Positions 17,354-27,061 are shown, numbered from the stretch's first letter. The stretch: DNA of 64,000 bases from Candidatus Gastranaerophilales bacterium (GCA_944325595.1 CALVAQ010000006.1:52227-116226); one strand, 5' to 3'. The notes: generated by a model not told the origin, from the sequence alone. Made by a program: numbers and translations.

Positions 17354-18913
17354 ATGAAAGAGTATAAGTCTAAAAAAATAATCGCTGTCGACGATGAAGA
17401 AATTGTTCTGTCTACGCTGAAAATGCTTCTCGGGATTGAGGGTTTTGAGGATGTTGTGTGTTTTTCAGAACCACAAAAAGCGCTTGAATACATAAAAGAA
17501 AACAAACCCGATTTAATTCTTTCAGATTTTATGATGCCGAAAATGAACGGTATTGAATTTCTTTCGGAAGCAAAAAAAATCCGTGAAGATGTGAGCATGA
17601 TTCTTCTTACTGGATATGCCGACAAAGAAAACGCAATCAAAGCAATCAACGAAGTCGGAATATACAAATATATAGAAAAACCCTGGAATAACGAGGATTT
17701 GCTCATTTCCATAAGAAACGGAATAGAAAGAAGCGGGCTTATCTCTGAACTTAATCAAAAGATAGAAGAACTCTCTGCAGCAAAAGAGCAGCTCGAAAAA
17801 TATTCCCACTCGCTTGAAGAAATAGTCATGCAAAAAACCGCCGACCTTGTTGAGTCAAACACAAAGCTCAGTGCAATCATTCATTACTGCGCAGACGGTA
17901 TTGTTATGGTTTCGCCTGAAGCAAAAATATTGAATGCAAATCCGGCGTTTGAAAATCTTACCGGGCTGGATAAACATTTGCTTGAAAACAAAGACCTGCA
18001 TGAACTTATCTTTGCGCAGGAAGGGAAACTTCAAAAAATCATAAATGACAAAAAAGAAATTCTCCTGAGAGATGCAGCAATACAAAACTTTATCAATGAC
18101 AAGAAAATACCGGTAGAAATTAATTTTGCACCTATTTTGTCAGACAAACCGGAAGAAGAAACAAACTATGTCGGCGTAGTCAGAAACGTAAGCCTCCAAA
18201 AAGAAATGGAACGATTGAGAGATGATTTTATAGCAACTCTCACACATGATTTGAGAACTCCACTGCTTGCGGCAATTCAGACACTGCAATTCTTTATAGA
18301 CGGCTCATTGGGAGAAATAGAAGAAAAACAAAAAACACTTCTTGTCACTATGAAAAAAAGCAACGAAGATATGCTCGGTCTGGTCAATGCATTGCTTGAA
18401 GTATACAAATACGAGTCAGGAAAACTGAATCTTTGCAAAACAAATTTTGAGCTGAAGTCCTTCATCGATGATTGCATTGCACAAATAAAAGCACTTGCGG
18501 ACAAAAAACAGATAGAAATAACAACGACCTATAATGATACGGAAGATGCCCAGCTTACGGCAGACAGGAATGAACTGAGACGTGTGCTTTTAAACTTGTG
18601 CGGCAATGCACTCAATCATACAAAAGAAGGCGGAAAGATAGAAATAACAGCCTCAAATAAAGATGGCGACCTGATTTTGAGCGTAAAGGACAACGGAATC
18701 GGTATTCCTAAAGGAGATATAACAAAGCTGTTCAAAAGATTTTCGCAGGGTACAAGCAAAAAACGCTCGGCAGGCACAGGACTGGGGCTTTATCTTTCAA
18801 GACAGATTGTTGAAGCGCATCAGGGCAAAATCTGGGCGGAAAGCGAGGTTTCTAAAGGAAGTGTTTTCTCCTTTATGATACCAAAATCACTTGAGATTAA
18901 AACTAAAGTTTAA
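17354..18913 (+). CDS. Hybrid histidine kinase (REC-coiled coil-PAS-HisKA-HATPase)
   Basis: A cytoplasmic sensor kinase without membrane segments. Order: receiver domain (about 5-125, phospho-Asp in LILSDFMMPKMNG, Lys in IEKPWNNEDL), coiled coil (about 128-165), PAS domain (about 170-275), HisKA with phospho-His in TLTHDLRTPL (near 295), and HATPase with N box NLCGNALNHT, DNGIGIP and GTGLGLY. The N-terminal receiver suggests that another kinase controls this one. A TTG precedes the ATG; I use the ATG at 17354. The LuxR-type response regulator starts 18 bases downstream and is the likely partner. Confidence 0.93.
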   Translation: MKEYKSKKIIAVDDEEIVLSTLKMLLGIEGFEDVVCFSEPQKALEYIKENKPDLILSDFMMPKMNGIEFLSEAKKIREDVSMILLTGYADKENAIKAINEVGIYKYIEKPWNNEDLLISIRNGIERSGLISELNQKIEELSAAKEQLEKYSHSLEEIVMQKTADLVESNTKLSAIIHYCADGIVMVSPEAKILNANPAFENLTGLDKHLLENKDLHELIFAQEGKLQKIINDKKEILLRDAAIQNFINDKKIPVEINFAPILSDKPEEETNYVGVVRNVSLQKEMERLRDDFIATLTHDLRTPLLAAIQTLQFFIDGSLGEIEEKQKTLLVTMKKSNEDMLGLVNALLEVYKYESGKLNLCKTNFELKSFIDDCIAQIKALADKKQIEITTTYNDTEDAQLTADRNELRRVLLNLCGNALNHTKEGGKIEITASNKDGDLILSVKDNGIGIPKGDITKLFKRFSQGTSKKRSAGTGLGLYLSRQIVEAHQGKIWAESEVSKGSVFSFMIPKSLEIKTKV

Positions 18914-18931
18914 ATGTAAGGAATAAAATTT

Positions 18932-19603
18932 ATGGCGGATACTGAGATAAAAGTTCTTCTTGTAGAAGATCACACAATGATAAGAATGGGCACGGCGCTT
19001 GTTCTGGAAAAAGCTGACGGAATCACTCTTATAGGTCAGGCAGAAGACGGACAACAGGGTGTGGATATGGCAAAAGAGCTGCTTCCTGATGTTATTTTGA
19101 TGGACATAGGACTTCCTGTCATTGACGGCATTGAAGCAACAAGACAGATAAAAGAAGCAAATCTCAATTCCAAAATACTTATATTTACATCAAGAGACAA
19201 TGACGATGATGTATTTGCCGCACTGGCAGCAGGTGCTGACGGATACATTATGAAAGGCGCCACACCCGAGCAGCTTACGTCTGCTATCATTGCTGTTAAC
19301 GAAGGAACGGCGTGGCTTGATCCCGCAATTGCAAGATTGGTACTCTCAAGTGTGCAAAAACAAAAAGCCGAAGTACCGACCAGCGTTGATTACAAAACAG
19401 CAAAGAACAGTTTCGGACTTACTGACAGAGAAATGGAGGTTCTTGCGCTGATAGTGGACGGTCTTTCCAATCCCGAAATTGCAGAAAAGCTTTTTATCAC
19501 GAGAGCAACGGCAAAAGCACATGTTCACAGCATATTGCAGAAACTGTATGTCGATGACAGAACTCAGGCTGCAGTAACAGCAATGAGAGAAGGTCTCGTA
19601 TAG
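18932..19603 (+). CDS. NarL/FixJ-family response regulator
   Basis: 223 residues: receiver domain at about 5-120 (phospho-Asp in VILMDIGLPVIDG, Lys in YIMKGATPEQL) and a LuxR-type helix-turn-helix at about 155-220 (LTDREMEVLALIVDGLSN-type start, then KAHVHSILQKL). It has an AAGGAA site upstream. It lies 18 bases after the kinase and 2 bases before a secreted protein gene, so it belongs to a five-gene rightward unit. It may control the permease genes behind it. Confidence 0.93.
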   Translation: MADTEIKVLLVEDHTMIRMGTALVLEKADGITLIGQAEDGQQGVDMAKELLPDVILMDIGLPVIDGIEATRQIKEANLNSKILIFTSRDNDDDVFAALAAGADGYIMKGATPEQLTSAIIAVNEGTAWLDPAIARLVLSSVQKQKAEVPTSVDYKTAKNSFGLTDREMEVLALIVDGLSNPEIAEKLFITRATAKAHVHSILQKLYVDDRTQAAVTAMREGLV

Positions 19604-19605
19604 AT

Positions 19606-20592
19606 ATGAAAAGAACTGCAGCAAGCTATATCGTAATATTTTTTGCTGTGTTCTGTTTTTGTGCGGACAGTCAGGCTGCGTTTTGTTTTGATTTTCAAAG
19701 AGATGTTGCATCTCATTTTTTCTGGACAAAGAGTTACAAAGCAAAACATCCCGAACCGACTAACAATATGCCCAAAACGATGAACGAGTATTACAGAGAA
19801 GCAAACAAAGCTGCTGCCAAGTCCGAAGAAATACCCTCTCCAAAATTTCCCAAAGATTCCAAAATCGTTGATTTACCGGATCCGTCAATAACACTCGTAA
19901 AGTACAACAATCCGCCGGGATACATTGATATCGATTTAAACAATTTAAAAAAGACAAGAAAAATCAATTCTATAGGAGTCGTATCACCGGCAAAAGACAA
20001 ACTTGCATATTCTACCGTCTACTACTTTCCCTCCACAAAAACTGCAGGAACAGAACTGTATCTGATGAATCTTGATACAAAAAAAAGCCTTTATGAACGT
20101 GTTGAAACAGCACATGTAAATCAAGGTAAAAAAACAATACTAAGAACCGGCATGGATTCGCTGGATTTGGATATTCAAAAGACACTGACAGTTGTTGACT
20201 GGTCGGCTGACGGAAAAAGGATTGCCGTAAAAGAAAAAATCTCTTTTACGCCTGACGGTTTATGGAAAACAAATCTGCTCGTTTTCGATCTTGAAACAGG
20301 TCGAACAAAAAATCTGAGCGAGGTAAGATCAGCTATACAATACTACTGGCAAAAAAATCACGGATTGTATCTCAAAGATTACAGATGGGATATATACCCT
20401 CTCGGATGGGATGCATTGAATCCTGACAGAATACTTGTTTTTGCTTATGCGGCAACAGGAGAAAAGCCAAAATTTCTCGGTACATGGTCAATAGATTATC
20501 ATGGAGACAGATCCATGCTTATGTCTCTGACAAGCACAAACTTTAAGGTATCACAAAACGGAATGTGTCTGAAAACGCATTATGATTACTAA
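19606..20592 (+). CDS. Secreted protein with TolB/WD40-like beta segments
   Basis: 328 residues with a signal peptide (MKRTAASYIVIFFAVFCF, cleavage probably after SQA). I recognise no named family. One stretch, VVDWSADGKRIAVKEKI, looks like a TolB/WD40-type propeller blade, followed by LLVFDLETGRTKNLSEV, which also fits a propeller repeat. It probably works in the periplasm. It lies between the response regulator and two ABC permeases, but it does not look like a classic substrate-binding protein. A role in sensing or handling the transported sugar is only a guess. Confidence 0.65.
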   Translation: MKRTAASYIVIFFAVFCFCADSQAAFCFDFQRDVASHFFWTKSYKAKHPEPTNNMPKTMNEYYREANKAAAKSEEIPSPKFPKDSKIVDLPDPSITLVKYNNPPGYIDIDLNNLKKTRKINSIGVVSPAKDKLAYSTVYYFPSTKTAGTELYLMNLDTKKSLYERVETAHVNQGKKTILRTGMDSLDLDIQKTLTVVDWSADGKRIAVKEKISFTPDGLWKTNLLVFDLETGRTKNLSEVRSAIQYYWQKNHGLYLKDYRWDIYPLGWDALNPDRILVFAYAATGEKPKFLGTWSIDYHGDRSMLMSLTSTNFKVSQNGMCLKTHYDY

Positions 20593-20614
20593 AAACAAAA
20601 GCTAAGGAGTCAAT

Positions 20615-21487
20615 TTGTATAAATATTATAAAAAATATGTACCGTATTTATTTTTACTGCCGGCGGCAGTGATTTTGATACTGTTCTTTTTTATTCCTTT
20701 TTTTGAAACTATTATATTGAGCTTTTTTGATTACAATTCAAATATATACAGCCCTCAGTTTGTCTCGCTCGCAAACTACACGGAACTTTTAAAATCACCG
20801 ATTTTCTACAAAGTTCTTTTAAACACTTTTATATACCTTATTGTTGCTGTACCGTTTCTGGTAGTAATACCGCTTATCATTGCAATAATGATAAATCAGA
20901 AAATAAGGGGCATAACTTTATACAAAATCATAATATATCTGCCTGTAATCGTATCTATTGTTGTTGCGGCAATTGCTTTCAAATGGCTTTATGCCCAGCA
21001 GGGGATTTTGAATTATGTAATGGCTCTTTTCCATGTAGATGCACTTGGCTGGCTGACTGACCCGAATATTGCACTTTATTCAGTCATAATCGTAACTATC
21101 TGGAAAGGTATCGGGTATTATATGATGATATACCTTTCGGCTCTAATGAGCGTGCCCAAAGACCTGTATGAAGCATGTGATGTCGACGGAGCAAATCCTC
21201 TCACAAAACACCTGACAGTTACACTGCCGCATCTTATGCCTACAATCGGGCTTGTTACGACAATCTCATCAATCTCTGCAATGAAAGTTTTCGTCGAGAT
21301 TTATGTTATGACAAAAGGCGGACCTTTAGATTCGAGCAAAACGATTGTATATTACATATACGAAAGAGCATTTGAAAATCTGGATCTGGGCATAGCTTCA
21401 GCAGCATCAGTTATACTGCTTGTGATTGTACTTGTCCTGTCCATAATCAATTTTGTTTTCTTTGAAAACAAGCAATATCAGTTATAA
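20615..21487 (+). CDS. Carbohydrate ABC transporter permease, MalF/UgpA type
   Basis: 290 residues with six predicted membrane helices. The BPD_transp_1 EAA loop reads YEACDVDGANPLTKHLTVTLPHLMP near residue 190 (key residues E, A, D, G and P). It pairs with the MalG-type permease that follows after 15 bases. The start is TTG at 20615, supported by an AAGGAG site 5 bases upstream. The class (CUT1) imports oligosaccharides or glycerol-phosphate. No ATPase or typical binding protein gene is nearby, so those parts must be encoded elsewhere. Confidence 0.9.
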   Translation: MYKYYKKYVPYLFLLPAAVILILFFFIPFFETIILSFFDYNSNIYSPQFVSLANYTELLKSPIFYKVLLNTFIYLIVAVPFLVVIPLIIAIMINQKIRGITLYKIIIYLPVIVSIVVAAIAFKWLYAQQGILNYVMALFHVDALGWLTDPNIALYSVIIVTIWKGIGYYMMIYLSALMSVPKDLYEACDVDGANPLTKHLTVTLPHLMPTIGLVTTISSISAMKVFVEIYVMTKGGPLDSSKTIVYYIYERAFENLDLGIASAASVILLVIVLVLSIINFVFFENKQYQL

Positions 21488-21502
21488 AAAGAAAGATATA
21501 AA

Positions 21503-22354
21503 ATGAGAAATTTCAAAAGCATATCACGGGGATTTTTTATACACGCAACGCTGATTTTCGTATCGTTGCTGTCGATTTTTCCGTTCATATGGCTGCTTTC
21601 AACTGCTTTGAAAGGCAACAGCGAAAATATTTTTCAGTATCCTCCGGTATTTTTTCCGCAGGAGCCAACCTGGGATAACTTTAAAGGAGTATGGAATCAG
21701 ATACCTTTTATGCTGTATTTCTTAAACAGCATGGTAGTTGCTGGTTTCACGGTACTGCTAAATCTCATTTTATCCGCACTCGCTGCATATCCTCTGGCAA
21801 GAATGGATTTTAAAGGCAAAAGAGTAGTCTTTTATGCTACTCTGGCAACAATTATGATACCGTTTCAGGCAATAATGCTGCCTGTTTATCTGATTGTTTT
21901 GAAATTACATATGGTTGATTCTGTTAACTGTGTTATGGGGTATTTAGGGTTGATATTGCCTTTTGCCGTAAATGCATTTGGAATATTTCTGATGAGACAA
22001 GCATTTCTTGCAATACCGAAAGAAATGGAAGAAGCGGCCTTTGTTGACGGATGCAATGTATTTCAAATCTGGTGGAAAATCCTTATTCCTATGGTAAAAC
22101 CCACTCTCGCAGTACTTGCGATTTTTACTTTTATTGGTTCGTGGGGTGAATTTTTGTGGCCGAGTATTGTTTTGACACAAAAAACACTTTATACACTGCC
22201 TGTCGGTGTAAATGATTTGCAGGGAATGTTTAGCGCAAACTGGAGATACATTGCTGCCGGTTCGATTATTGCAACAATTCCGATTCTTGTATTCTTTATT
22301 GCAATGCAAAGATATTTTATCTCCGGAGAAAACGACGGAGCTGTTAAAGGATAA
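21503..22354 (+). CDS. Carbohydrate ABC transporter permease, MalG/UgpE type
   Basis: 283 residues with six membrane helices. The EAA motif is EEAAFVDGCNVFQIWWKILIP near residue 175. A late segment with SWGEFLWPSIVL and the C-terminal NDGAVKG are typical of MalG-like subunits. It forms the inner-membrane channel with the upstream MalF-type partner. It is the last gene of the kinase-regulator-permease unit and ends at a strong terminator shared with the convergent phosphorylase-like gene. Confidence 0.9.
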   Translation: MRNFKSISRGFFIHATLIFVSLLSIFPFIWLLSTALKGNSENIFQYPPVFFPQEPTWDNFKGVWNQIPFMLYFLNSMVVAGFTVLLNLILSALAAYPLARMDFKGKRVVFYATLATIMIPFQAIMLPVYLIVLKLHMVDSVNCVMGYLGLILPFAVNAFGIFLMRQAFLAIPKEMEEAAFVDGCNVFQIWWKILIPMVKPTLAVLAIFTFIGSWGEFLWPSIVLTQKTLYTLPVGVNDLQGMFSANWRYIAAGSIIATIPILVFFIAMQRYFISGENDGAVKG

Positions 22355-22363
22355 AACAAATGC

Positions 22364-22400
22364 AAAAAAAGACCTGTTATTAAAATAACAGGTCTTTTTT
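22364..22400. terminator. Bidirectional intrinsic terminator
   Basis: A long inverted repeat: an A-run with GACCTGTTAT on the left arm and ATAACAGGTC with a T-run on the right arm (22385-22400). It lies between the MalG-type permease and the convergent phosphorylase-like gene. Confidence 0.88.
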
Positions 22401-22416
22401 GCTTTACATATATTAC

Positions 22417-24129
22417 TTACTTGATGTTTGAATAAGTCCAAGCATCCATATTCGGTGCTTCTTTTTGAGAAGGATCAACTGTCATATCAGATGCGTTTGT
22501 ATTCAAACCGCCTTCTTTCGGACTTTCGTGAGCAATAGGTTTATAGATTCTGTTGAAGTATTCTATAACCATTCTGTCAGAATTGAAGTAAGCTTCTGAA
22601 GTTCTGATTGCCTGTCTCATCATTCTAGCCCATTCCATTTTGTTGTCATAGTATGTAGGAATGATTTGATTTTCAATGATATCCATTATGCAATCATGGT
22701 CTTTCCAGTGTCTTTCTTCCCACGGAATATCGTCATCAAGACCAGGATACTCAACAGTGTAACCGTTAATACCGGGGAATGTACCTTCAACAGTCCATCC
22801 GTCATAAATAGAAAGGTGAAGTGCACCGTTAGCATTTGCAGACATGCCTGAAGTACCTGATGCTTCAAGCGGTCTGATAGGTGTATTCAGCCATACATCA
22901 GTAGCTCTTTTGAGTTTGCCGCTGAGTTCGAGTTCATAACCGGCAAGAACAGCAACATTTTTGATGTTGTATGATTTGTGTAAAATGTTGTTAAACATTT
23001 CACGACCCATAGCATCATCAGGATGGAATTTACCTGCAAAAATCAATTGAACCTTGTTTGCGTTCAAAAGTTTGAGGATTCTGTCCATATCCATAAAGAT
23101 TAGCCATGCACGTTTGTAGTCGGCAAATCTTCTTGCCCAGGTAATAGTCAAAACGTTAGGATCAAATCTTTTACCGGTTGTGTTTGCAATATAGCTGAAC
23201 ACTTCTTTTTTCATTTCAATTTTGGCGTCTAACAAATCCTGCAATGATTTTGCATTAGCAATTCTTTCATCCTGCCAGTAATGAAGGTTAACAGCATTTG
23301 TAATAGCACGAATCGGGCATCTGCCGTCAACCCAGTTCCACATTTTGTTAGCAACAAGACCGTGAAGTTGAGATACAGCATTAGCAATACGGCTCATTCT
23401 CAATGCAGCAACTGTCAAAGAGAAATGCTCGCCGCCTAATGCAACAGCTCTTTCCCTTGAACAACCAGCAAAGAAACCGCCTTCAAGAAGTGTATCAACC
23501 CAGTGAACTTCGTTGCCGGCTGCAACAGGTGTGTGAGTAGTGAAAACAACCTGTCTTTTTGTTTTTTCGAGGTCGCCGCCGTTTTGCTGCAAAAGTTCAA
23601 ATGCAGCAGGAAGAGCATGACCTTCGTTCATATGTACACATTCAAAATCATATTTTATTGCTTGCAAAAGTCTGATACCACCGATACCGAGAACAATTTC
23701 CTGAGCAATTCTGATTTTTTCATTTCCGTCATAAAGTTTGTGTGAAATGGATCTTGCCCATTCAGAGTTGCCGTCAACATCTGTAGTCAAAAGGTATACA
23801 GGGCAAGAGCCAAACAAATCAGGATCTACTCTGAAAGCTTTAACAATAACTTTTTCACCGAAAATATCGAGAGTAACTTGAGCATCAACATCCTGCAAGA
23901 AATCGTAGTGTTTTCTTATATATGCAACCTCAACGTTTCCTTCTTCGTTAATTCTCTGATTGTAGTAGCCATATGACCACAAAATAGTAACGCCAACCAT
24001 AGGCATTTGCAGATAACCGGCAGAAAGCATATGCGAACCTGCCAAAAATCCCAATCCGCCTGAGTATGTGCTCAGAGACTGGTCTAATGCTATTTCCATT
24101 GAAAAATATGCTACTTTAGGTAAACCCAT
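22417..24129 (-). CDS. glgP: Alpha-glucan (glycogen) phosphorylase-family protein, catalytic lysine missing
   Basis: 570 residues of the short alpha-glucan phosphorylase family (GT35-like, TIGR02094 type). It begins VAYFSMEIALDQSLSTYSGG. It carries MNEGHALPAAFELL, FTTHTPVAAGNEVH, TWARRFADYKRAWL and FAGKFHPDD. At the cofactor site the family motif GTSGMK is read here as GTSGMS (Ser430), and there is no Lys within ten residues. That lysine normally forms the Schiff base with pyridoxal phosphate. If the sequence is right, the protein is either inactive as a phosphorylase or works without PLP. It is otherwise intact, with a signature order typical of the family. It is convergent with the sugar-permease cluster. 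Confidence 0.85.
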   Translation of the reverse strand: MGLPKVAYFSMEIALDQSLSTYSGGLGFLAGSHMLSAGYLQMPMVGVTILWSYGYYNQRINEEGNVEVAYIRKHYDFLQDVDAQVTLDIFGEKVIVKAFRVDPDLFGSCPVYLLTTDVDGNSEWARSISHKLYDGNEKIRIAQEIVLGIGGIRLLQAIKYDFECVHMNEGHALPAAFELLQQNGGDLEKTKRQVVFTTHTPVAAGNEVHWVDTLLEGGFFAGCSRERAVALGGEHFSLTVAALRMSRIANAVSQLHGLVANKMWNWVDGRCPIRAITNAVNLHYWQDERIANAKSLQDLLDAKIEMKKEVFSYIANTTGKRFDPNVLTITWARRFADYKRAWLIFMDMDRILKLLNANKVQLIFAGKFHPDDAMGREMFNNILHKSYNIKNVAVLAGYELELSGKLKRATDVWLNTPIRPLEASGTSGMSANANGALHLSIYDGWTVEGTFPGINGYTVEYPGLDDDIPWEERHWKDHDCIMDIIENQIIPTYYDNKMEWARMMRQAIRTSEAYFNSDRMVIEYFNRIYKPIAHESPKEGGLNTNASDMTVDPSQKEAPNMDAWTYSNIK

Positions 24130-24280
24130 AATTCTCCTTTTTTTGTCACTAATCTAATAACACCATCAGCACAAAACGTGCTTTTTTCTTTATAGCAATA
24201 ACATATCACAAAAGCAACAAAAAAATTATAAAAAAAGACTGAATATTTACAAATGGCTGTCTTTTCGGGTATTTTTACAA

Positions 24281-24316
24281 AAAAAGAGATATACCCGTCA
24301 TGAGCATATCTCTTTT
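24281..24316 (-). terminator. Intrinsic terminator of glyS
   Basis: The arms AAAAAGAGATAT and ATATCTCTTTTT (24281-24292 and 24305-24316) enclose a 12-base loop, just past the glyS stop. The T-run continues on the minus strand. Confidence 0.75.
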
Positions 24317-24332
24317 TATGCAAAAAACTTGT

Positions 24333-26360
24333 CTAAATTACAAATTTTGAAAAATCGGCAATTCTGTCAAATCGTTGTTTAATAAAATACAGCAAAGCCA
24401 ATCTGTTTTCTTTGACTTTTTCATCTTTATCCATTACGAGTACTTTATCAAAGAAGTTGTCTATATCCTTTACTGCGCTTTCAAGAGCTTTGTATAAAGC
24501 GGAATTGTCGAGTTTGTCAATATCAATAGAAGAAACACTCTTCCACAATGCCGTTTCCGCATCAGTATTAAACAAAGTACTATCAGGCAATTTGTCGGTT
24601 TTGTAATCTTTGACAATTCTGATAATTCTGTTTGCTGATTCATTCATAGGTACAAAATCAGCAGAATTAATTTTTTGAGAAATAAATTCGATTTTTGAAG
24701 CAAAATCTTTCAAATCAGTCAAAACATTTTGGTTTGAAATGCAAGCATCTACAACATCATGTCTGTATTTTTCCGTATAAAGTATATTCAGTCTCTGTTC
24801 AAAGAAGTTTCTTACTTCATTGAATAAAGCAGCTTTATCCTCAATTTGGACAGGCATAAGGTCTATAGATTTTTGTATCAAAACTTCCAAATCTATATCA
24901 AGAGCTTTTTGTATTATTGTTTTGATAATACCGAGCGTAGCACGTCTGACACCCAGCGGGTCAGCAGAGCCTGTCGGCTTTTTGCCTTCCGCAAATACGG
25001 CAACTATTGTATCAATCTTGTCGGCTATTCCGACAATTTGACCTTCTATACCGTCAGCAAGCTCGGAATCAGAGCCCAGAGGATAATAATGTTCTTTAAT
25101 TCCTTTTACAACTTCGGGTTTTTCACCCGCATTAAAGGCATAATCAGAGCCGATAAAGCCTTGTAATTCAGTAAATTCAAAAACAAGACTTGTAACAAGG
25201 TCAGCTTTGCACAACAATGCTGTTCTTTTTACGGTATCAACTGGTGCGCCTGTCTTTTGTGCAAGATATTCAGACAGTTTGACAATACGCTGGGTTTTGT
25301 CATAAACAGAGCCCATCCCTTTTTGGAATGTGATACCCTTAAGTTTTTCAACGTAGTTTTCAAAAGGAACTTTGGTATCTTCGTTAAAGAAGAATATCGC
25401 ATCATCCAATCTGGCAACAACAACTCTTTCATTACCTGCTTTGATATTATCAAAATTGCTGCCAATGTAGTTTGTTATTGTAATAAAGCTGTTTAAGAGT
25501 TTTCCGTTTTTGTACAGCGGAAAATATCTCTGATGCACTGCCATAACCGTAACGGTAACTTTTTCAGGAATACTCAGGTATTTTTCATCAAAGTTGCAAA
25601 TCACGGGCACCGGCCATTCACAGATGTTTGTAACTTCTTCCAGCAAATTGTCGTCAAAATATACTTCCGCTCCTATCTTTTTAGCTTCTGCTTTTGCTGA
25701 TTCAACAATTCTTTCTTTTCTTTTTTTTGAGTCGACAATTACATTGCTATCATACAAAGCCTGCTCATATGCATCGGGATTTTTGATTTCGACTTTATCT
25801 GATTTAAATCTGTGCCCTCTGGAATATCTGGAAGATTCGATGTCGGCTATTTTTATTTTTAACTCTTCCTCGTTTAAAAGCGAAACAACCCATCTAATCG
25901 GTCTTTGGAATTTTACATCCAAATCAGCCCATCTCATAAAATAGGGTCCTTGCATTTTCAGAACAATTTTCTCAACATGTTCTTGCAGAATATCTTTTAT
26001 TTCTTTACCTTTTTGCTCAATTTTTGCCCAGACGTAGTTGTCTTCTTTGTAAAGAGCTGATTCATCAACACCGTTTTTCTTTGCAAAACCCTGACCGGCT
26101 TTTGAGAGATTTCCGTTTTCATCGTATGCAATATTCAAAATCGGACCTTTAACGGTCTTTACGGTATCCGGCTGCTTTGTTTCAAAACCTTCGATAATTA
26201 AAGTCAAACGTCTCGGTGTAGAAAAGTATTTTATATCGGAAAAATCAATTTGATTTTCTTTCAAAAGCTTTTCAAAAGAATTTTTCAACTGAACAATGCC
26301 GCTGCTCACAAATTTGTATGGTAATTCTTCCGTACCGATTTCCAATAAATATTTATTCAT
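24333..26360 (-). CDS. glyS: Glycyl-tRNA synthetase beta subunit
   Basis: Beta chain of the tetrameric (alpha2beta2) bacterial glycyl-tRNA synthetase. It carries the tRNA-binding and HD-like domains. It begins YLLEIGTEELPYKF, typical of GlyS. Later family blocks include FSTPRRLTLIIEGF, VTVMAVHQRYFPL and AVFAEGKKPTGSADPLGVRR. The ORF reaches 26411, but the ATG at 26360 sits after an AGAGGT site and matches the family start, giving 675 residues. The alpha subunit gene glyQ, usually adjacent, is not next to it here. Confidence 0.95.
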   Translation of the reverse strand: MNKYLLEIGTEELPYKFVSSGIVQLKNSFEKLLKENQIDFSDIKYFSTPRRLTLIIEGFETKQPDTVKTVKGPILNIAYDENGNLSKAGQGFAKKNGVDESALYKEDNYVWAKIEQKGKEIKDILQEHVEKIVLKMQGPYFMRWADLDVKFQRPIRWVVSLLNEEELKIKIADIESSRYSRGHRFKSDKVEIKNPDAYEQALYDSNVIVDSKKRKERIVESAKAEAKKIGAEVYFDDNLLEEVTNICEWPVPVICNFDEKYLSIPEKVTVTVMAVHQRYFPLYKNGKLLNSFITITNYIGSNFDNIKAGNERVVVARLDDAIFFFNEDTKVPFENYVEKLKGITFQKGMGSVYDKTQRIVKLSEYLAQKTGAPVDTVKRTALLCKADLVTSLVFEFTELQGFIGSDYAFNAGEKPEVVKGIKEHYYPLGSDSELADGIEGQIVGIADKIDTIVAVFAEGKKPTGSADPLGVRRATLGIIKTIIQKALDIDLEVLIQKSIDLMPVQIEDKAALFNEVRNFFEQRLNILYTEKYRHDVVDACISNQNVLTDLKDFASKIEFISQKINSADFVPMNESANRIIRIVKDYKTDKLPDSTLFNTDAETALWKSVSSIDIDKLDNSALYKALESAVKDIDNFFDKVLVMDKDEKVKENRLALLYFIKQRFDRIADFSKFVI

Positions 26361-26696
26361 ACGATTTACAAACCTCTGTTTATGTAATTTTGTACGATAA
26401 TTATAATACAAACACGCTAATATTAAATACAGAACTTTTGCAGAAATCAGAAATCTGATGAGTTATAACATTTATTATGTAAAAAAATTCTGTTTTGTTT
26501 CGCAATATATTTTTTAATGTGGTTTAGATAGCCCCTGTATACTGTTATCTTGAAAAGAGAACGCAGTATTTTACAGGATGGATGAATATATACCCGACTG
26601 GAAGGATTCTGAACACAGCTTTATTCTTGTGGCGATGTTTTTTGAATGTTTCAGAATGGCAGTTTGTCAAATAATTTTCTTTCTCCTGCGGGAGCG

Positions 26697-26771
26697 AAAT
26701 TGGACGAGCACGCTGTGTCGAAGACCCAGTGCTCATGCGCAGGCAAACCACGCTTTGGAAACGTCCAATTT
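26697..26771 (+). repeat. Branched structured repeat, copy A
   Basis: The outer arms AAATTGGACG and CGTCCAATTT pair perfectly (26697-26706 with 26762-26771). An inner stem pairs GAGCAC with GTGCTC (26706-26711 with 26729-26734), and a CCA/TGG mini-stem follows. Flanks (AGCGAAAT before, TTTCAAGAC after) are shared with copy B. Compensatory differences from copy B are listed in the findings. Confidence 0.65.
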
Positions 26772-26893
26772 TTCAAGACCGAGGGGCGGGGTGAAGGTGT
26801 GCCTGCAAGATACAAAGAAAGAAAAGTATCTAAAGAAAAAAGAATTCTTGTTTCAAAGACAATTGTTTTTTGTTAAAGGTTTTTTGTTTATAT

Positions 26894-26938
26894 GTTCATT
26901 TTTTCTTTTTGTTTGCGAGGCAAAAAGAAAAAACGAAC
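26894..26938. repeat. 18-bp-arm hairpin
   Basis: GTTCATTTTTTCTTTTTG (26894-26911) pairs with CAAAAAGAAAAAACGAAC (26921-26938) with a single mismatch around a 9-base loop. Confidence 0.65.
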
Positions 26939-27061
26939 CAAAAAAGTTCACTATATACAGTTTTGTAAAAAGAATAAAAATTTATAGATTGTTTCGTGAA
27001 GCCATTTTGCACGTTTCGCTATAGCTCAACGGCAAAAGAAGGCAAAACACGCTTGTTCGAA

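Noticed and set aside
26578..27024. 148-codon plus-strand frame in the repeat island
   Set aside because: It runs through repeats and homopolymer-rich sequence, has no ribosome binding site and no family look.
27018..27052. tRNA-like TAGCTCAACGG box followed by GTTCGAA
   Set aside because: The A-box and B-box words are close to consensus but no acceptor or anticodon stem can be drawn around them. It lies in the repeat island.
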